Part shown: one piece after another, positions 23,063 through 30,174 of the stretch
Layout: every line of letters begins with the position of its first letter
Numbering within the stretch: position 1 is the first letter of the stretch
Assembly (NCBI GenBank): GCA_022574555.1
Contig: JACZRV010000003.1
Location: forward strand, 1 to 32,000
Length of the DNA: 32,000 nt
Direction of reading: 5' to 3'
Origin: SAR324 cluster bacterium
GTDB taxonomy: Bacteria > SAR324 > JACQKK01
Program-made: the position numbers and the translations under genes
The notes under the pieces: generated by a model
Seen by the model: only the letters and a program-made list of their open reading frames with translations
Databases searched by the model: none
Told to the model about the DNA's origin: nothing

Positions 23063-23940
23063 CGCCGCAGGCGCTGATTGTAGGCCCGCAGGGCGCGCAG
23101 AAAATCGATCTTGCGGAAGGCCGGCCAGTGGGTATCGCAGAAATAGAATTCGGAGTAAACGCTCTGCCAAAGCAGAAAACCGGAGAGCCGGATTTCGCCG
23201 CTGGTACGGATGATCAGGTCCGGGTCGGGCACGTGGGAAGTGTATAGATAGGGCTCGATGGACTCCGGCTGCAGGGAGTCGCAGACCTCATCCAGCGAGC
23301 GGCCGCGCCGCCCCTCATCGCGCAGGTGGCTGCGGAACGCATCGACGATTTCCTGCCGCCCGCCGTAAGCCACCACGATGTTCAGGATGCGGCGGCTGTA
23401 TTTGGCCGTGGCCTGCTCCGCATCACGAATGGCCTTTTGCACCGATTCCGGCAGCACGTCGATCCGTCCCAGGGTACGGACGCGAACCTGGTTGCGGTGG
23501 ATGCGCGGATGTTCCACCAACTCCAGAAATTTCTTCTCGAACAATTTCATCAGCCCATCCACTTCGGACGGTTCGCGATTGAAATTATCCATGGAAAAAA
23601 TCCACACCGTAACCACGCCCACCCCCGCTTCTTCGCACCAGTTGAGCACTTCATCGAGTTTGTCGGCGCCGCGGGCGTGACCATCCAGCAGATTGAGAAA
23701 TCCGTTTGCCCGGGCGAACCGGCGGTTGCCGTCCATGATAATGCCAATGTGCTGGGGAATATCCCAATTTGAGCATTCGCCTTCCAGGTGCATCTGGTAA
23801 ACGGAGTAGAACGGGGACAAAACGACTTCGCCGGTCATCCGCCAAAGCAAAATAAGGCGATCCAGCACCTGATCCATAATTTGCCGGATCGTGCCGGGCA
23901 GGGTCTGGGCCTGCTGATTCATCGCATGGAAGAACGCCAA
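23050..23940 (-). CDS. cis-Prenyltransferase (undecaprenyl diphosphate synthase family), N-extended
   Basis: This encodes 296 residues. The start is a TTG at 23940 with GGAG seven bases upstream; ATG 23922 lacks a ribosome site. The catalytic signature HIGIIMDGNRRFARANG includes D70, N72 and R74. The later motifs VWIFSMDNFNREPSEVDGLM, LNIVVAYGGRQEIVDA and LIIRTSGEIRLSGFLLWQS contain the residues that bind isopentenyl diphosphate. Such enzymes make long cis-polyprenyl diphosphates, in bacteria chiefly the carrier lipid for cell-wall synthesis. Two points are unusual: about 60 extra N-terminal residues containing a hydrophobic amphipathic helix, and isolation from the usual frr-uppS-cdsA-dxr cluster. 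It may be a second enzyme with a different product length. Confidence 0.85.
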   Translation of the reverse strand: MAFFHAMNQQAQTLPGTIRQIMDQVLDRLILLWRMTGEVVLSPFYSVYQMHLEGECSNWDIPQHIGIIMDGNRRFARANGFLNLLDGHARGADKLDEVLNWCEEAGVGVVTVWIFSMDNFNREPSEVDGLMKLFEKKFLELVEHPRIHRNQVRVRTLGRIDVLPESVQKAIRDAEQATAKYSRRILNIVVAYGGRQEIVDAFRSHLRDEGRRGRSLDEVCDSLQPESIEPYLYTSHVPDPDLIIRTSGEIRLSGFLLWQSVYSEFYFCDTHWPAFRKIDFLRALRAYNQRLRRYGR

Positions 23941-24426
23941 GAGTTCGCTCCGAATAGGATATTTTCAGGTTAACTGACTAATATTACACCAAAATCTGCG
24001 GAAAATCAACTTCGCATCACGACCGCTACGGAGCAAACACAAGATCGGCGGGGGTTGTCGAGAGCGCGGGATTTGTTCGAGTTCTTATGGCTGGATTTGT
24101 AGGGGCGCACGCTGGCCCCGTCGTCGTGCCGGTTAATATGTTATGTACTGATATTATAAATGTAATTGGCTTCGTTTGGTAATTTTGCGTTATCTCCGGC
24201 CAATCCCGGACACTCCCCCAGCATTTTTCCATACGACGAATTCCGCGGCCGGTCTTCCATAGCCCCATTGTACCGCAGCGCGATGGTTCCGCCCACCCCC
24301 TGGCCGCGAATGTCCCATCTTGTCCGCCCGCCGCGGGCAAGGAGCCGCCCGTGCACCCATGTAATGGGTAGGCAACGGGATTCGGTGATTCGTGGGTGTG
24401 CGGAAATAGTTGGAAACGGACAATGT
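23941..24426. other. Gene-free stretch
   Basis: No gene or RNA that I can support was found in this stretch. Short frames on both strands have no ribosome site and no recognisable motifs, and composition changes abruptly from GC-rich to an AT-rich patch around 24125-24180. Confidence 0.5.
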
Positions 24427-24456
24427 AATGACCCCGCCGCAAGCGGCGGGGTCATT
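24427..24456. terminator. Strong hairpin downstream of the BRCT gene
   Basis: AATGACCCCGCCG (24427-24439) and CGGCGGGGTCATT (24444-24456) form a perfect 13-bp stem closed by a CAAG tetraloop. It lies 89 bp beyond the stop codon of the minus-strand gene at 24545. There is no uridine tract, so it may act as an mRNA-stabilising or Rho-assisted structure rather than a full intrinsic terminator. Confidence 0.5.
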
Positions 24457-24544
24457 CATTAATCCATTCAGGAAATCCCAAGCCTCGATAGCAAGTCTCT
24501 TCCGGGCCTCGCACTTTCCCCTGATTTCAGGAGTATCAATACCC

Positions 24545-25183
24545 TCAAGGTAGATTTTTTACCCAGTGATCTTCATCAATAATCGCTGTTAGGGCTCCTT
24601 TGTGCCGATTTTGGATCACAGCCTCGATCTTGCGGCCGTGGGTGGTGTGAATCCATTCATTACTGCCGAAAATGCCGATCACAAGATAATCAGTTTTCTT
24701 GGTTGGGTTTGATTGACATTGTCCACCGAGTTGAACAACCGCATATTGGCAATCATTCCTGGTTCCGTAAGCAAATTTTCCGGTAAAGCAAAACAGCCTG
24801 CCTTCAAAGTCAAGATCTGGCATCGGGTCGTCGAGTGGCAGTTGAGTCGATTTCCTTTCTCCTATCGTGGTTTCGTCCCTCAACCCCGTCACCGATTCTA
24901 ATAGTTCTTGTAAATCCTCTCGTTCTTCGGAATCCACATGTCCGTCTGCGAATATGCGCCGCAGCCGTTCTGCCAATACGTTCGCGGGCCACATGCCTGC
25001 TGTTTCCTTGTTCGACCACAACCAATCTTTGAGATATTCAACTTCCATTGGGACAACGACGCCATCAGCCAGGATTCCTTTGCAAATGCCGAGCATTTCA
25101 TCGATGGCCCGTTCCGCCATTCGACGGGCGTTGAATCGTTTATTCAGCGGCTGACCGTGGTCATCCAAATCAGTTTTTCCCAT
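24545..25183 (-). CDS. BRCT-domain protein with TerB-like N-terminal region
   Basis: This encodes 212 residues. The ATG at 25183 (MGKTDLDDHGQPLNKRFNAR) follows AAGGAG by seven bases; the frame is open further upstream. Residues 24-98 are helical and include two acidic turns (ILADGVVVPMEVEYL and FADGHVDSEEREDLQELL) like those of TerB-type domains. Residues 127-212 form a BRCT domain of the DNA ligase/RFC1 kind (RLFCFTGKFAYGTRNDC, QLGGQCQSNPTKKTDYLVIG). BRCT modules bind DNA ends or phosphopeptides. A role in DNA repair or stress response is likely, but the partner is unknown. Base composition is less GC-rich than that of the genes to its left. It carries one copy of the 96-bp upstream element. 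Confidence 0.7.
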   Translation of the reverse strand: MGKTDLDDHGQPLNKRFNARRMAERAIDEMLGICKGILADGVVVPMEVEYLKDWLWSNKETAGMWPANVLAERLRRIFADGHVDSEEREDLQELLESVTGLRDETTIGERKSTQLPLDDPMPDLDFEGRLFCFTGKFAYGTRNDCQYAVVQLGGQCQSNPTKKTDYLVIGIFGSNEWIHTTHGRKIEAVIQNRHKGALTAIIDEDHWVKNLP

Positions 25184-25270
25184 ATTTTTTCTCCTTCCCT
25201 TATCCTTTCTCACACACATCAAAATTGCCGTCGTATATTTCACGAAAAACTTTCATAAAAATTTTCTGAC

Positions 25271-25366
25271 AAATAATCAAATACTAAATCCAATCCCCGA
25301 AATAATGCCAAACAAGCTACACGAGGTCATATACGGCAATCCGGGACTACTTCTCAGTAAATGAAG
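25271..25366. repeat. 96-bp duplicated element, copy A
   Basis: This 96-base block aligns without gaps to 26075-26170, with 73 of 96 bases identical by hand count. Its near edge is 88 bases upstream of the BRCT gene start. It keeps blocks such as AATCAAATACTA, AAATAATGC, CACGAGGTC and TCAGTAAATGAAG. The gap 25184-25499 holds nothing else that I can support. Confidence 0.75.
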
Positions 25367-25499
25367 CGGGAAAACAGGAGGCAGGAAAACTTGGACTAAA
25401 GATTATACAACATCGTAGCCGATACAACAACGCCAACTATTGCAACCGACGGAGGAATTAGCCTAGGCAGGATGGCCTATTCTGTTGTCCGATCAGAGA

Positions 25500-25991
25500 T
25501 CACCGAGCATTTTCTATTAGGTCTTTATGGTCAAATGTATCGGCCAGGGGAGTCGAACCTGAAAACGCTTCTTCAATCCTGATGGTATTGTCGGTGCCAA
25601 TTTGAAATGTGACGATGCTGTCGTGGCTGCCAGTGCGCCATGGTCCTTCAGGATACGCCCCCCAAACAACCCTGCCTGATTTAAACACACGGCATTTTTG
25701 CCGCTTTCTGGACGTAGATAGAAAAATGTAATCTTCTTCATTTACCGTTTCAATATATTTGCCCAGTGGCCTGATGGTCCCTGTCGGCGTAGGTGACCAT
25801 CCCAGTACAGAAGCGAGGGCAGCCAGGCACACCTCTTTTTTTGTAAAGTCCCCCATATAAACTTCTTCGGCATTGACGTCTTCTTCGATGGTTAGAACGT
25901 CTTCGTCGCCAGAACCCTGCATTTGATCGAAAATAAGATAAGCAACTATTCCCACTGCCAATACGGCGAATACGATTAGAAGGCGTTTCAC
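25500..25991 (-). CDS. Membrane-anchored or exported hypothetical protein
   Basis: This encodes 163 residues from a GTG at 25991 with AGGAG about eight bases upstream. Residues 3-21 are hydrophobic (LLIVFAVLAVGIVAYLIF), a signal anchor or uncleaved signal, so the rest is probably periplasmic. The mature part begins with a very acidic stretch (GSGDEDVLTIEEDVNAEEVY). From residue 50 it has a compact mixed alpha-beta look (VCLAALASVLGWSP, KYIETVNEEDYIFLS, QKCRVFKSGRVVWG). It has two cysteines that could form a disulfide. I do not recognise the family. It has the second copy of the 96-bp element upstream and lies on the same strand as the BRCT gene, about 315 bp away. Confidence 0.65.
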   Translation of the reverse strand: MKRLLIVFAVLAVGIVAYLIFDQMQGSGDEDVLTIEEDVNAEEVYMGDFTKKEVCLAALASVLGWSPTPTGTIRPLGKYIETVNEEDYIFLSTSRKRQKCRVFKSGRVVWGAYPEGPWRTGSHDSIVTFQIGTDNTIRIEEAFSGSTPLADTFDHKDLIENAR

Positions 25992-26074
25992 GATATAACT
26001 CCTGCAATATGTTTGTTAAATTTACGAGTGAATTTTCAATTCCTACCGAATGTGAGTTATATCAAATCCAATAG

Positions 26075-26170
26075 AATTAATCAAATACTATATCGAATCC
26101 ACCAAATAATGCTGAAAAGAAACCACGAGGTCCTATTCTTCATTCCAGAATTATTTATCAGTAAATGAAG
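26075..26170. repeat. 96-bp duplicated element, copy B
   Basis: This is the second copy of the block at 25271-25366, same length and orientation, 84 bases upstream of the GTG at 25991. On the minus strand both copies stay open in one frame and end at the same TGA, with similar hydrophobic ends (LFGIISGIGFSI and LFSIIWWIRYSI). The rest of the gap 25992-26297 holds the hairpin at 26214. Confidence 0.75.
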
Positions 26171-26213
26171 GTAAGGCAAAGGTATGAGATAATACGAGGC
26201 TCAATGTAGATGA

Positions 26214-26242
26214 TTCAGGCCTATCAGGACGATAGGCCTGAA
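26214..26242 (-). terminator. Hairpin downstream of the selenoprotein gene
   Basis: TTCAGGCCTATC (26214-26225) and GATAGGCCTGAA (26231-26242) form a perfect 12-bp stem around a five-base loop, 55 bp beyond the peroxiredoxin stop codon on the minus strand. No T-tract follows on the minus strand. It probably ends or protects the transcript. Confidence 0.5.
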
Positions 26243-26297
26243 ACAAAAATACGATCACTGAACAACGATCATTGTCTCTTGATATCCGCGGTATCGC

Positions 26298-26849
26298 TTA
26301 TCCCCCCATATATTTATTCGACTCTCCAGGCGTTTTCCACTGCTTGCGGTATTCCCAGTCATCGCGCTTGGAAAAGATATTGCGCATATCCTGGCGGATT
26401 TCTTCCACGGTAGGTCTGCCCACAAACCACCAGCCATTATAGACGTTGCGGATGATGCGGTCGCCGTCGAGCACAAAGGTGGTGGGGATGAAAACCGGAC
26501 CAAACCGGTGCTCGCTCTCGTCGACCAGTTCCAGCTCGTTGAGGAGATGACGTTCGTGATCACTGAGAAAGGGCCACAGGGCCGCGACTCCGTGCCGCAT
26601 CTCCACAGTCTCCAAGCGCGGTTCCGTGGTGACGGTCACGATACTGTAGTAACTCACCGCCAGGTCCGGCTGCAGGTGCATGGCATAGCCGCCCAACTGG
26701 CGGCGATCCTTCGGTCAATAATTGCCACGGTTGAAGGTCAGCACCACGGGCCAGCCGTTCATCAATGTGCTCAAGGATACTTCCTTCCCGGTCTGGTCCG
26801 GCAGAGAAAAATCGGGGAAGGGATTGCCTGGTTTCAAGTCTTCACGCAT
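26298..26849 (-). CDS. Peroxiredoxin with UGA (selenocysteine) at the peroxidatic position
   Basis: Read from ATG 26849 to TAA 26298, the gene has one in-frame TGA (26715-26717, codon 45) and would encode 183 residues. Before it: MREDLKPGNPFPDFSLPD, then WPVVLTFNRGNY. After it: PKDRRQLGGYAMHLQ, later WPFLSDHERHLLNEL, IPTTFVLDGDRIIRNVYNGWW and GRPTVEEIRQDM. This is the AhpC/TSA peroxiredoxin family, whose FxRGxYCPKDRRQL motif has the peroxidatic Cys exactly at the UGA. The rest of the protein contains no cysteine, so activity depends on this codon. A SECIS-like hairpin follows at the right distance, and 138 codons downstream remain intact. It would be a cytosolic 1-Sec peroxidase. The alternative is a nonsense mutation in a Cys codon; the TTG at 26696 would then give a dead fragment. 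Confidence 0.75.
26688..26704 (-). promoter_or_regulatory. Bacterial SECIS-like hairpin after the UGA codon
   Basis: On the minus strand the UGA (26717-26715) is followed by ten bases, then GCCGCC (26704-26699), loop AGUUG (26698-26694) and GGCGGC (26693-26688), a perfect six-pair stem. Known bacterial SECIS elements sit within the coding sequence just after the UGA and show a small apical loop with G near its 5' side followed by U, where SelB binds. The E. coli formate dehydrogenase element begins about 11 bases after its UGA, as here. Confidence 0.65.
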
Positions 26850-26917
26850 GGCTTCACTCAAGTAAAATGATTAAAGGAGAGCACCGCTTGGATGCTGGTT
26901 TCCTGATTCTGCCAGAA

Positions 26918-27139
26918 TCAAACCCCTGGCGGCCCATCTACATACGGCGCGAACCACAAATCTCGTTCCCTCTGTCGATCTTGCCATTCGGTGCCACCGA
27001 TGTACCGCGTCCCCTGTTCCTGCAACACGTCATGCTCCGCACCACCATCAGCGAAGCGCTGATCAGCAAAACCATCGCTCAGTTCCTCTTCAGCACGCGC
27101 GACGGCGTCATCGACTGACTCGCTCTTAGAAATTATCAT
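26918..27139 (-). CDS. Possible small acidic protein upstream of the selenoprotein gene
   Basis: A 73-residue frame starts MIISKSESVDDAVARAEEEL and ends in PYVDGPPGV. Its amino-acid mix is that of a soluble helical protein, but there is no motif I recognise. An AGGAG lies 15 bases before the ATG, which is rather far. The opposite strand is also open over the same bases (TTG 26888 with AAAGGAG upstream, to 27118), so the coding strand is uncertain. If real, it lies 68 bp before the peroxiredoxin start on the same strand. Confidence 0.3.
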   Translation of the reverse strand: MIISKSESVDDAVARAEEELSDGFADQRFADGGAEHDVLQEQGTRYIGGTEWQDRQRERDLWFAPYVDGPPGV

Positions 27140-27284
27140 TCATTTCGCGTCATGCTCCTCTGGGATTGGTGTGCGGGCCTCCTCGTGGTAATTGTGGTTA
27201 GCCGGGGCACGCACCGCGCCACGACTCTCGCATCGGCATCCGGCAGCCGAGGGTCCATCACCCGCACACGGAAATTACGTCGCA

Positions 27285-27905
27285 TTGGCCCACAGAAAAC
27301 CAAACAGCGCGTGGTTCGCCCTGGGTATCGGCGCCATCGTGGCGCTGGGGCTGCAACCGTGGTGGCACCAGCCCGCCCTTGCCGATGCCGTGGGGGCCGA
27401 GCTGATCATCCTCACCCTCCACGTGCAAAACCAGCGTGACGCCCTGCCCAGCGAGTACAAGCGCAAGCTGGACAAAAAGGGGCAGTACGTCCTGACGCCG
27501 GGGATCGAGGTCTATTACGACAACCGGCTGGACGAGCCCCTATGGAATGCCCGGGAGATTCGCACTACTGTGGGCCTGCTGGAAGATTCGGCGGTGCACC
27601 TCTTCGCATACATTGCGGTGATGGGCCGCTGGATGCTCTATGAGGGCGACCCCTGGGACATCAGTTTAACCTTCGGGCCGGGCTTCATCGTGCGTGAATC
27701 GTGGCGCGACGTACCGGGCTACGACCCGGACAATCCTCTGGAAGAATCGGATACGTTCCTGCCGGGGTATGAGTACAGATTTCTGGTGCTGGGCGAGATC
27801 GACCTGTTGTACCGATTCGATCGCGATCTGCAGGGCGTGTGGAGCATCTTTCCCGGCTTCCCGTATGTGATCATGCATTCCTTGGGGCTGCGCTGGTCAT
27901 TGTAG
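27285..27905 (+). CDS. Predicted outer-membrane beta-barrel protein
   Basis: I place the start at the TTG 27285 (206 residues) because a normal signal peptide follows at once: AHRKPN, a hydrophobic core WFALGIGAIVALGL and a cleavage site near PALADA. A longer frame from TTG 27192 is possible. The mature part alternates hydrophobic and polar residues (ISLTFGPGFIVRES, YRFLVLGEIDLLYRFD), has tight D/G/P turns and ends in the barrel-like strand IMHSLGLRWSL. This suggests a small outer-membrane barrel of about eight strands, the size range of lipid A-modifying enzymes or porin-like proteins. The enzyme type is not recognised. Confidence 0.6.
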   Translation: MAHRKPNSAWFALGIGAIVALGLQPWWHQPALADAVGAELIILTLHVQNQRDALPSEYKRKLDKKGQYVLTPGIEVYYDNRLDEPLWNAREIRTTVGLLEDSAVHLFAYIAVMGRWMLYEGDPWDISLTFGPGFIVRESWRDVPGYDPDNPLEESDTFLPGYEYRFLVLGEIDLLYRFDRDLQGVWSIFPGFPYVIMHSLGLRWSL

Positions 27906-27932
27906 GGGCGTATTATCTACCCGCATAATGGC

Positions 27933-27992
27933 GCCCCGGACGCTGTCGCCTCGAATACCGTTGCCCGGGACACTGTCTCCCCAAATGCTGGC
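27933..27992. repeat. Two imperfect 30-bp tandem units
   Basis: Bases 27933-27962 and 27963-27992 match at about 21 of 30 positions, and a partial third unit follows. An ATG at 27928 opens a 27-codon frame of Pro/Leu-rich sequence across them, but it has no ribosome site. The region lies between the barrel gene and the dehydrogenase gene. Confidence 0.4.
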
Positions 27993-28146
27993 GCCCTGGC
28001 TGCAATGTTGACTTTCCTCCCCGATTCGGCATTTGCTGCGATTAGCCGGCCCGATTGCAGGCGCGTACACAGGGGCAGTTTACCGCGGGCAGATTACCGG
28101 CAGCCGCCTGGACCGGGACCGCGGAACATCGTTCGGAGATTCGATC

Positions 28147-29274
28147 ATGAGAATGAAAGCCGCCGTCGCGTACGGCTTGCGAGAACCCCTGGTGGTCGAG
28201 GAGTTGGAGCTCGATGCCCCCAAGGCGGACGAGGTGCTGATCAAGATGACCGCCTCGGGCGTCTGTCACAGCGACGTCAGCTGTTGGACCGGGGCTCTCC
28301 CCCGGGATTTTCCCGTCGTTTTGGGCCACGAGGGCGCGGGAGTGGTGGAAGCCATCGGCGAGGACGTGACCTCGGTCGAGCCGGGCGGTCAGGTGGTGCT
28401 GACCTTCCTGCCCTCCTGTGGCCATTGCCGCTGGTGTCACACCGGCCATCCCTACATGTGCGATCTGGGGCAGTATATCCGCACCGGGAAGATGCCCGAC
28501 GGCACCACCCGGCTCCATCGCGCCAGGGACGGTCTGGACATCGACAACATGGTGTTCATCTCAACCTTCGCCGAATATACGGTCGTGCCGGAGGCTTCCA
28601 TCGTGCCGGTGGCCGCGCACCTGCCCCTGGACAAGCTGTGCCTGATGGGCTGTGGGTTCACCACGGGCTTCGGTGCCGCGACCAACGCCATCCAAATCCG
28701 GCCGGGGGAAACCGTGACCATCGTGGGCTGCGGGGGGCTGGGTCTCGCCGCCATCCAGGGCTGCGTCCTGAGCGGCGCCGGCAAGATCATCGCCGTGGAT
28801 GTCCACGAGGAAAAGCTCACGATGGCCAAGAAGATGGGCGCCACCCATACCATCCAGCATCGTCAGGTGGCCGAGGAAGTGGTCAAGGAGATCATGGAGA
28901 TCACCTGGGGACTGGGCACCGATTATAGCATTGAGCTCGTCGGCGGCGACGAGATCGACCAGACCGTGCCGGTGGCGTTCGGGGCCATCCGCAAGGGGGG
29001 AACCATGCTCATGGTCGGCGTGGGCCACCATGAAATCAAATCCATGCCCATCGATCCTTATACGCTGACCCTCTGGCGCAAGAAGGTGCAAGGGGTGCTC
29101 TTCGGCGACGCCCAGTTCCGGGCGGATATACCCCGCTATATCGATCTATTCGAGCAGGGCAAGATCAACCTGGACGATATGATCACCAAGGAATACCGGC
29201 TGGAGCAAATCAACGAGGCCTTCGACGACGTGCTCGCCGGCAACCGCGTCGCCCGCGGCATCATCCGCTTCTGA
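28147..29274 (+). CDS. Zinc-dependent alcohol dehydrogenase, NDMA-dependent type
   Basis: This encodes 375 residues from ATG 28147, eight bases after GGAG. The catalytic zinc ligands are C40 (GVCHSDVSCW), H61-E62 (GHEGAG) and C169 (LMGCGFTTGFG). The structural zinc cysteines are C91, C94, C97 and C105 (CGHCRWCHTGHPYMC). The cofactor motif is GCGGLG (194-199). The overall sequence is closest in memory to the Rxyl_3153-type NDMA-dependent alcohol dehydrogenases, which hold tightly bound NAD(H) and use an unusual electron acceptor. The exact alcohol is unknown. A TetR gene faces it from the right (79 bp between stops) and may regulate it. Confidence 0.88.
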   Translation: MRMKAAVAYGLREPLVVEELELDAPKADEVLIKMTASGVCHSDVSCWTGALPRDFPVVLGHEGAGVVEAIGEDVTSVEPGGQVVLTFLPSCGHCRWCHTGHPYMCDLGQYIRTGKMPDGTTRLHRARDGLDIDNMVFISTFAEYTVVPEASIVPVAAHLPLDKLCLMGCGFTTGFGAATNAIQIRPGETVTIVGCGGLGLAAIQGCVLSGAGKIIAVDVHEEKLTMAKKMGATHTIQHRQVAEEVVKEIMEITWGLGTDYSIELVGGDEIDQTVPVAFGAIRKGGTMLMVGVGHHEIKSMPIDPYTLTLWRKKVQGVLFGDAQFRADIPRYIDLFEQGKINLDDMITKEYRLEQINEAFDDVLAGNRVARGIIRF

Positions 29275-29275
29275 A

Positions 29276-29297
29276 CCCGCAGTCGTATGATTGCGGG
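29276..29297. terminator. Hairpin between adh and tetR ends
   Basis: Bases 29276-29284 (CCCGCAGTC) pair with 29289-29297 (GATTGCGGG) with one G-U wobble around a GTAT loop, two bases after the dehydrogenase stop codon. The two genes converge here, so a shared termination structure is plausible; there is no T-tract. Confidence 0.4.
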
Positions 29298-29352
29298 GCG
29301 CCGTCCGGGCTCCAGGTGCGCCATCATTGACGACTCTTTGCCAGGTCAATTG

Positions 29353-29931
29353 CTAGACGTGGAACACGGCCATGGCGCCGTCGCGGATATTTTCCAGCAC
29401 TTTGCGCTCCGCCGCGCCGCCCCTGCGAACGGTCATGCCCTGCATGGCGGCCATGACCAGACAAGCGCCGACGACGGGTTCCAGCCGGGATGGGATTTCG
29501 CCGCCGCGCTGCCCTTGGCGGATATGGTGCGTCAGTAGCGCTTCGATGCGATCCATGCCGGCGCGGACGGACTCCCGCAGTTCACTCAGATCTTGCGAGA
29601 GTTCCAGGGACGTATTGTAGATCATGCACCCCCGATGGGTGCCCAGCAGCCCGTCGATGAAATGGTCGAGCATGTGCCGAATGCCCGCCACGGGGTGCCG
29701 CGGTTCTTTCAGCGATTGTTCCAGCCCGCTCACGCACTGGTCGGTGTAGCGTTCCAGCACGGCCCGAAACAGCTGTTGCTTGTTTCCGAACGTGCCATAG
29801 AGACTGGCCCGATTGATCCCAGTCGCGTCCACCAGATCCTGAATGCCCGTCCCGCGATACCCGCCCCGCCAAAAGGCCATCATCACCTGTTCCAAGGCGT
29901 GATCGGGGTCGAACTCCTTGGGTCTGCCCAT
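29353..29931 (-). CDS. TetR/AcrR-family repressor
   Basis: This encodes 192 residues starting MGRPKEFDPDHALEQVMMAF. The N-terminal DNA-binding domain is typical: GYRGTGIQDLVDATGINRAS (25-44), then LYGTFGNKQQLFRAVLERY. The C-terminal ligand and dimer domain has the family pattern GCMIYNTSLELSQD seen in repressors of electrophile- or aldehyde-responsive genes. A promoter with a central GACCGGTC palindrome lies 49 bp upstream, so autoregulation is likely. The zinc alcohol dehydrogenase convergent with it is the obvious candidate target, but no copy of the palindrome was seen before that gene. Confidence 0.9.
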   Translation of the reverse strand: MGRPKEFDPDHALEQVMMAFWRGGYRGTGIQDLVDATGINRASLYGTFGNKQQLFRAVLERYTDQCVSGLEQSLKEPRHPVAGIRHMLDHFIDGLLGTHRGCMIYNTSLELSQDLSELRESVRAGMDRIEALLTHHIRQGQRGGEIPSRLEPVVGACLVMAAMQGMTVRRGGAAERKVLENIRDGAMAVFHV

Positions 29932-29960
29932 CGATTCTTCCTTATTGAATACGAATCTAA

Positions 29961-29989
29961 AATATGAGCGTAATTGAACGACCGGTCAA
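29961..29989 (-). promoter_or_regulatory. TetR gene promoter with GACCGGTC operator
   Basis: On the minus strand, TTGACC (29989-29984) and CATATT (29966-29961) are exactly 17 bp apart, about 30 bp before the tetR start. The perfect palindrome GACCGGTC (29980-29987) overlaps the -35 box. Similar GACC-GGTC sites are known operators of TetR proteins of the NemR kind, so repression by its own product is expected. Confidence 0.6.
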
Positions 29990-30174
29990 CAATTATCAAC
30001 CGCGCCATTCTCTTTGCCCGAGACCCGGCGGTTATTGTATTCTAACCCCGGATGAGCGCGTGTGGATCGGCGCGGAGATGATGCGGCCCGGTGCGGTGAT
30101 GCCTGAGTAGCGGGAACCAAGGCCGTGAGCAGTGATTGGCAGCGAGGAAATCTCCAATCGGATTGATCAATTCC

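Noticed and set aside
23941-24544. tRNA or small RNA gene in the gap
   Set aside because: No T-loop-like GTTCRA box with matching acceptor stem was found; only the hairpin at 24427-24456 stands out.
26298-26696. Peroxiredoxin as a truncated gene starting at TTG 26696
   Set aside because: Conserved N-terminal sequence continues in frame upstream through the UGA to ATG 26849, and the TTG start would omit the active site.
27152-27439. Alternative start of the barrel protein in another frame
   Set aside because: It begins with a hydrophobic stretch but soon turns Arg/Pro-rich without barrel pattern; a frameshift is possible but not needed.
28005-28928. Gly/Arg-rich 307-codon plus-strand frame
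   Set aside because: It is an out-of-frame reading of the zinc alcohol dehydrogenase gene.
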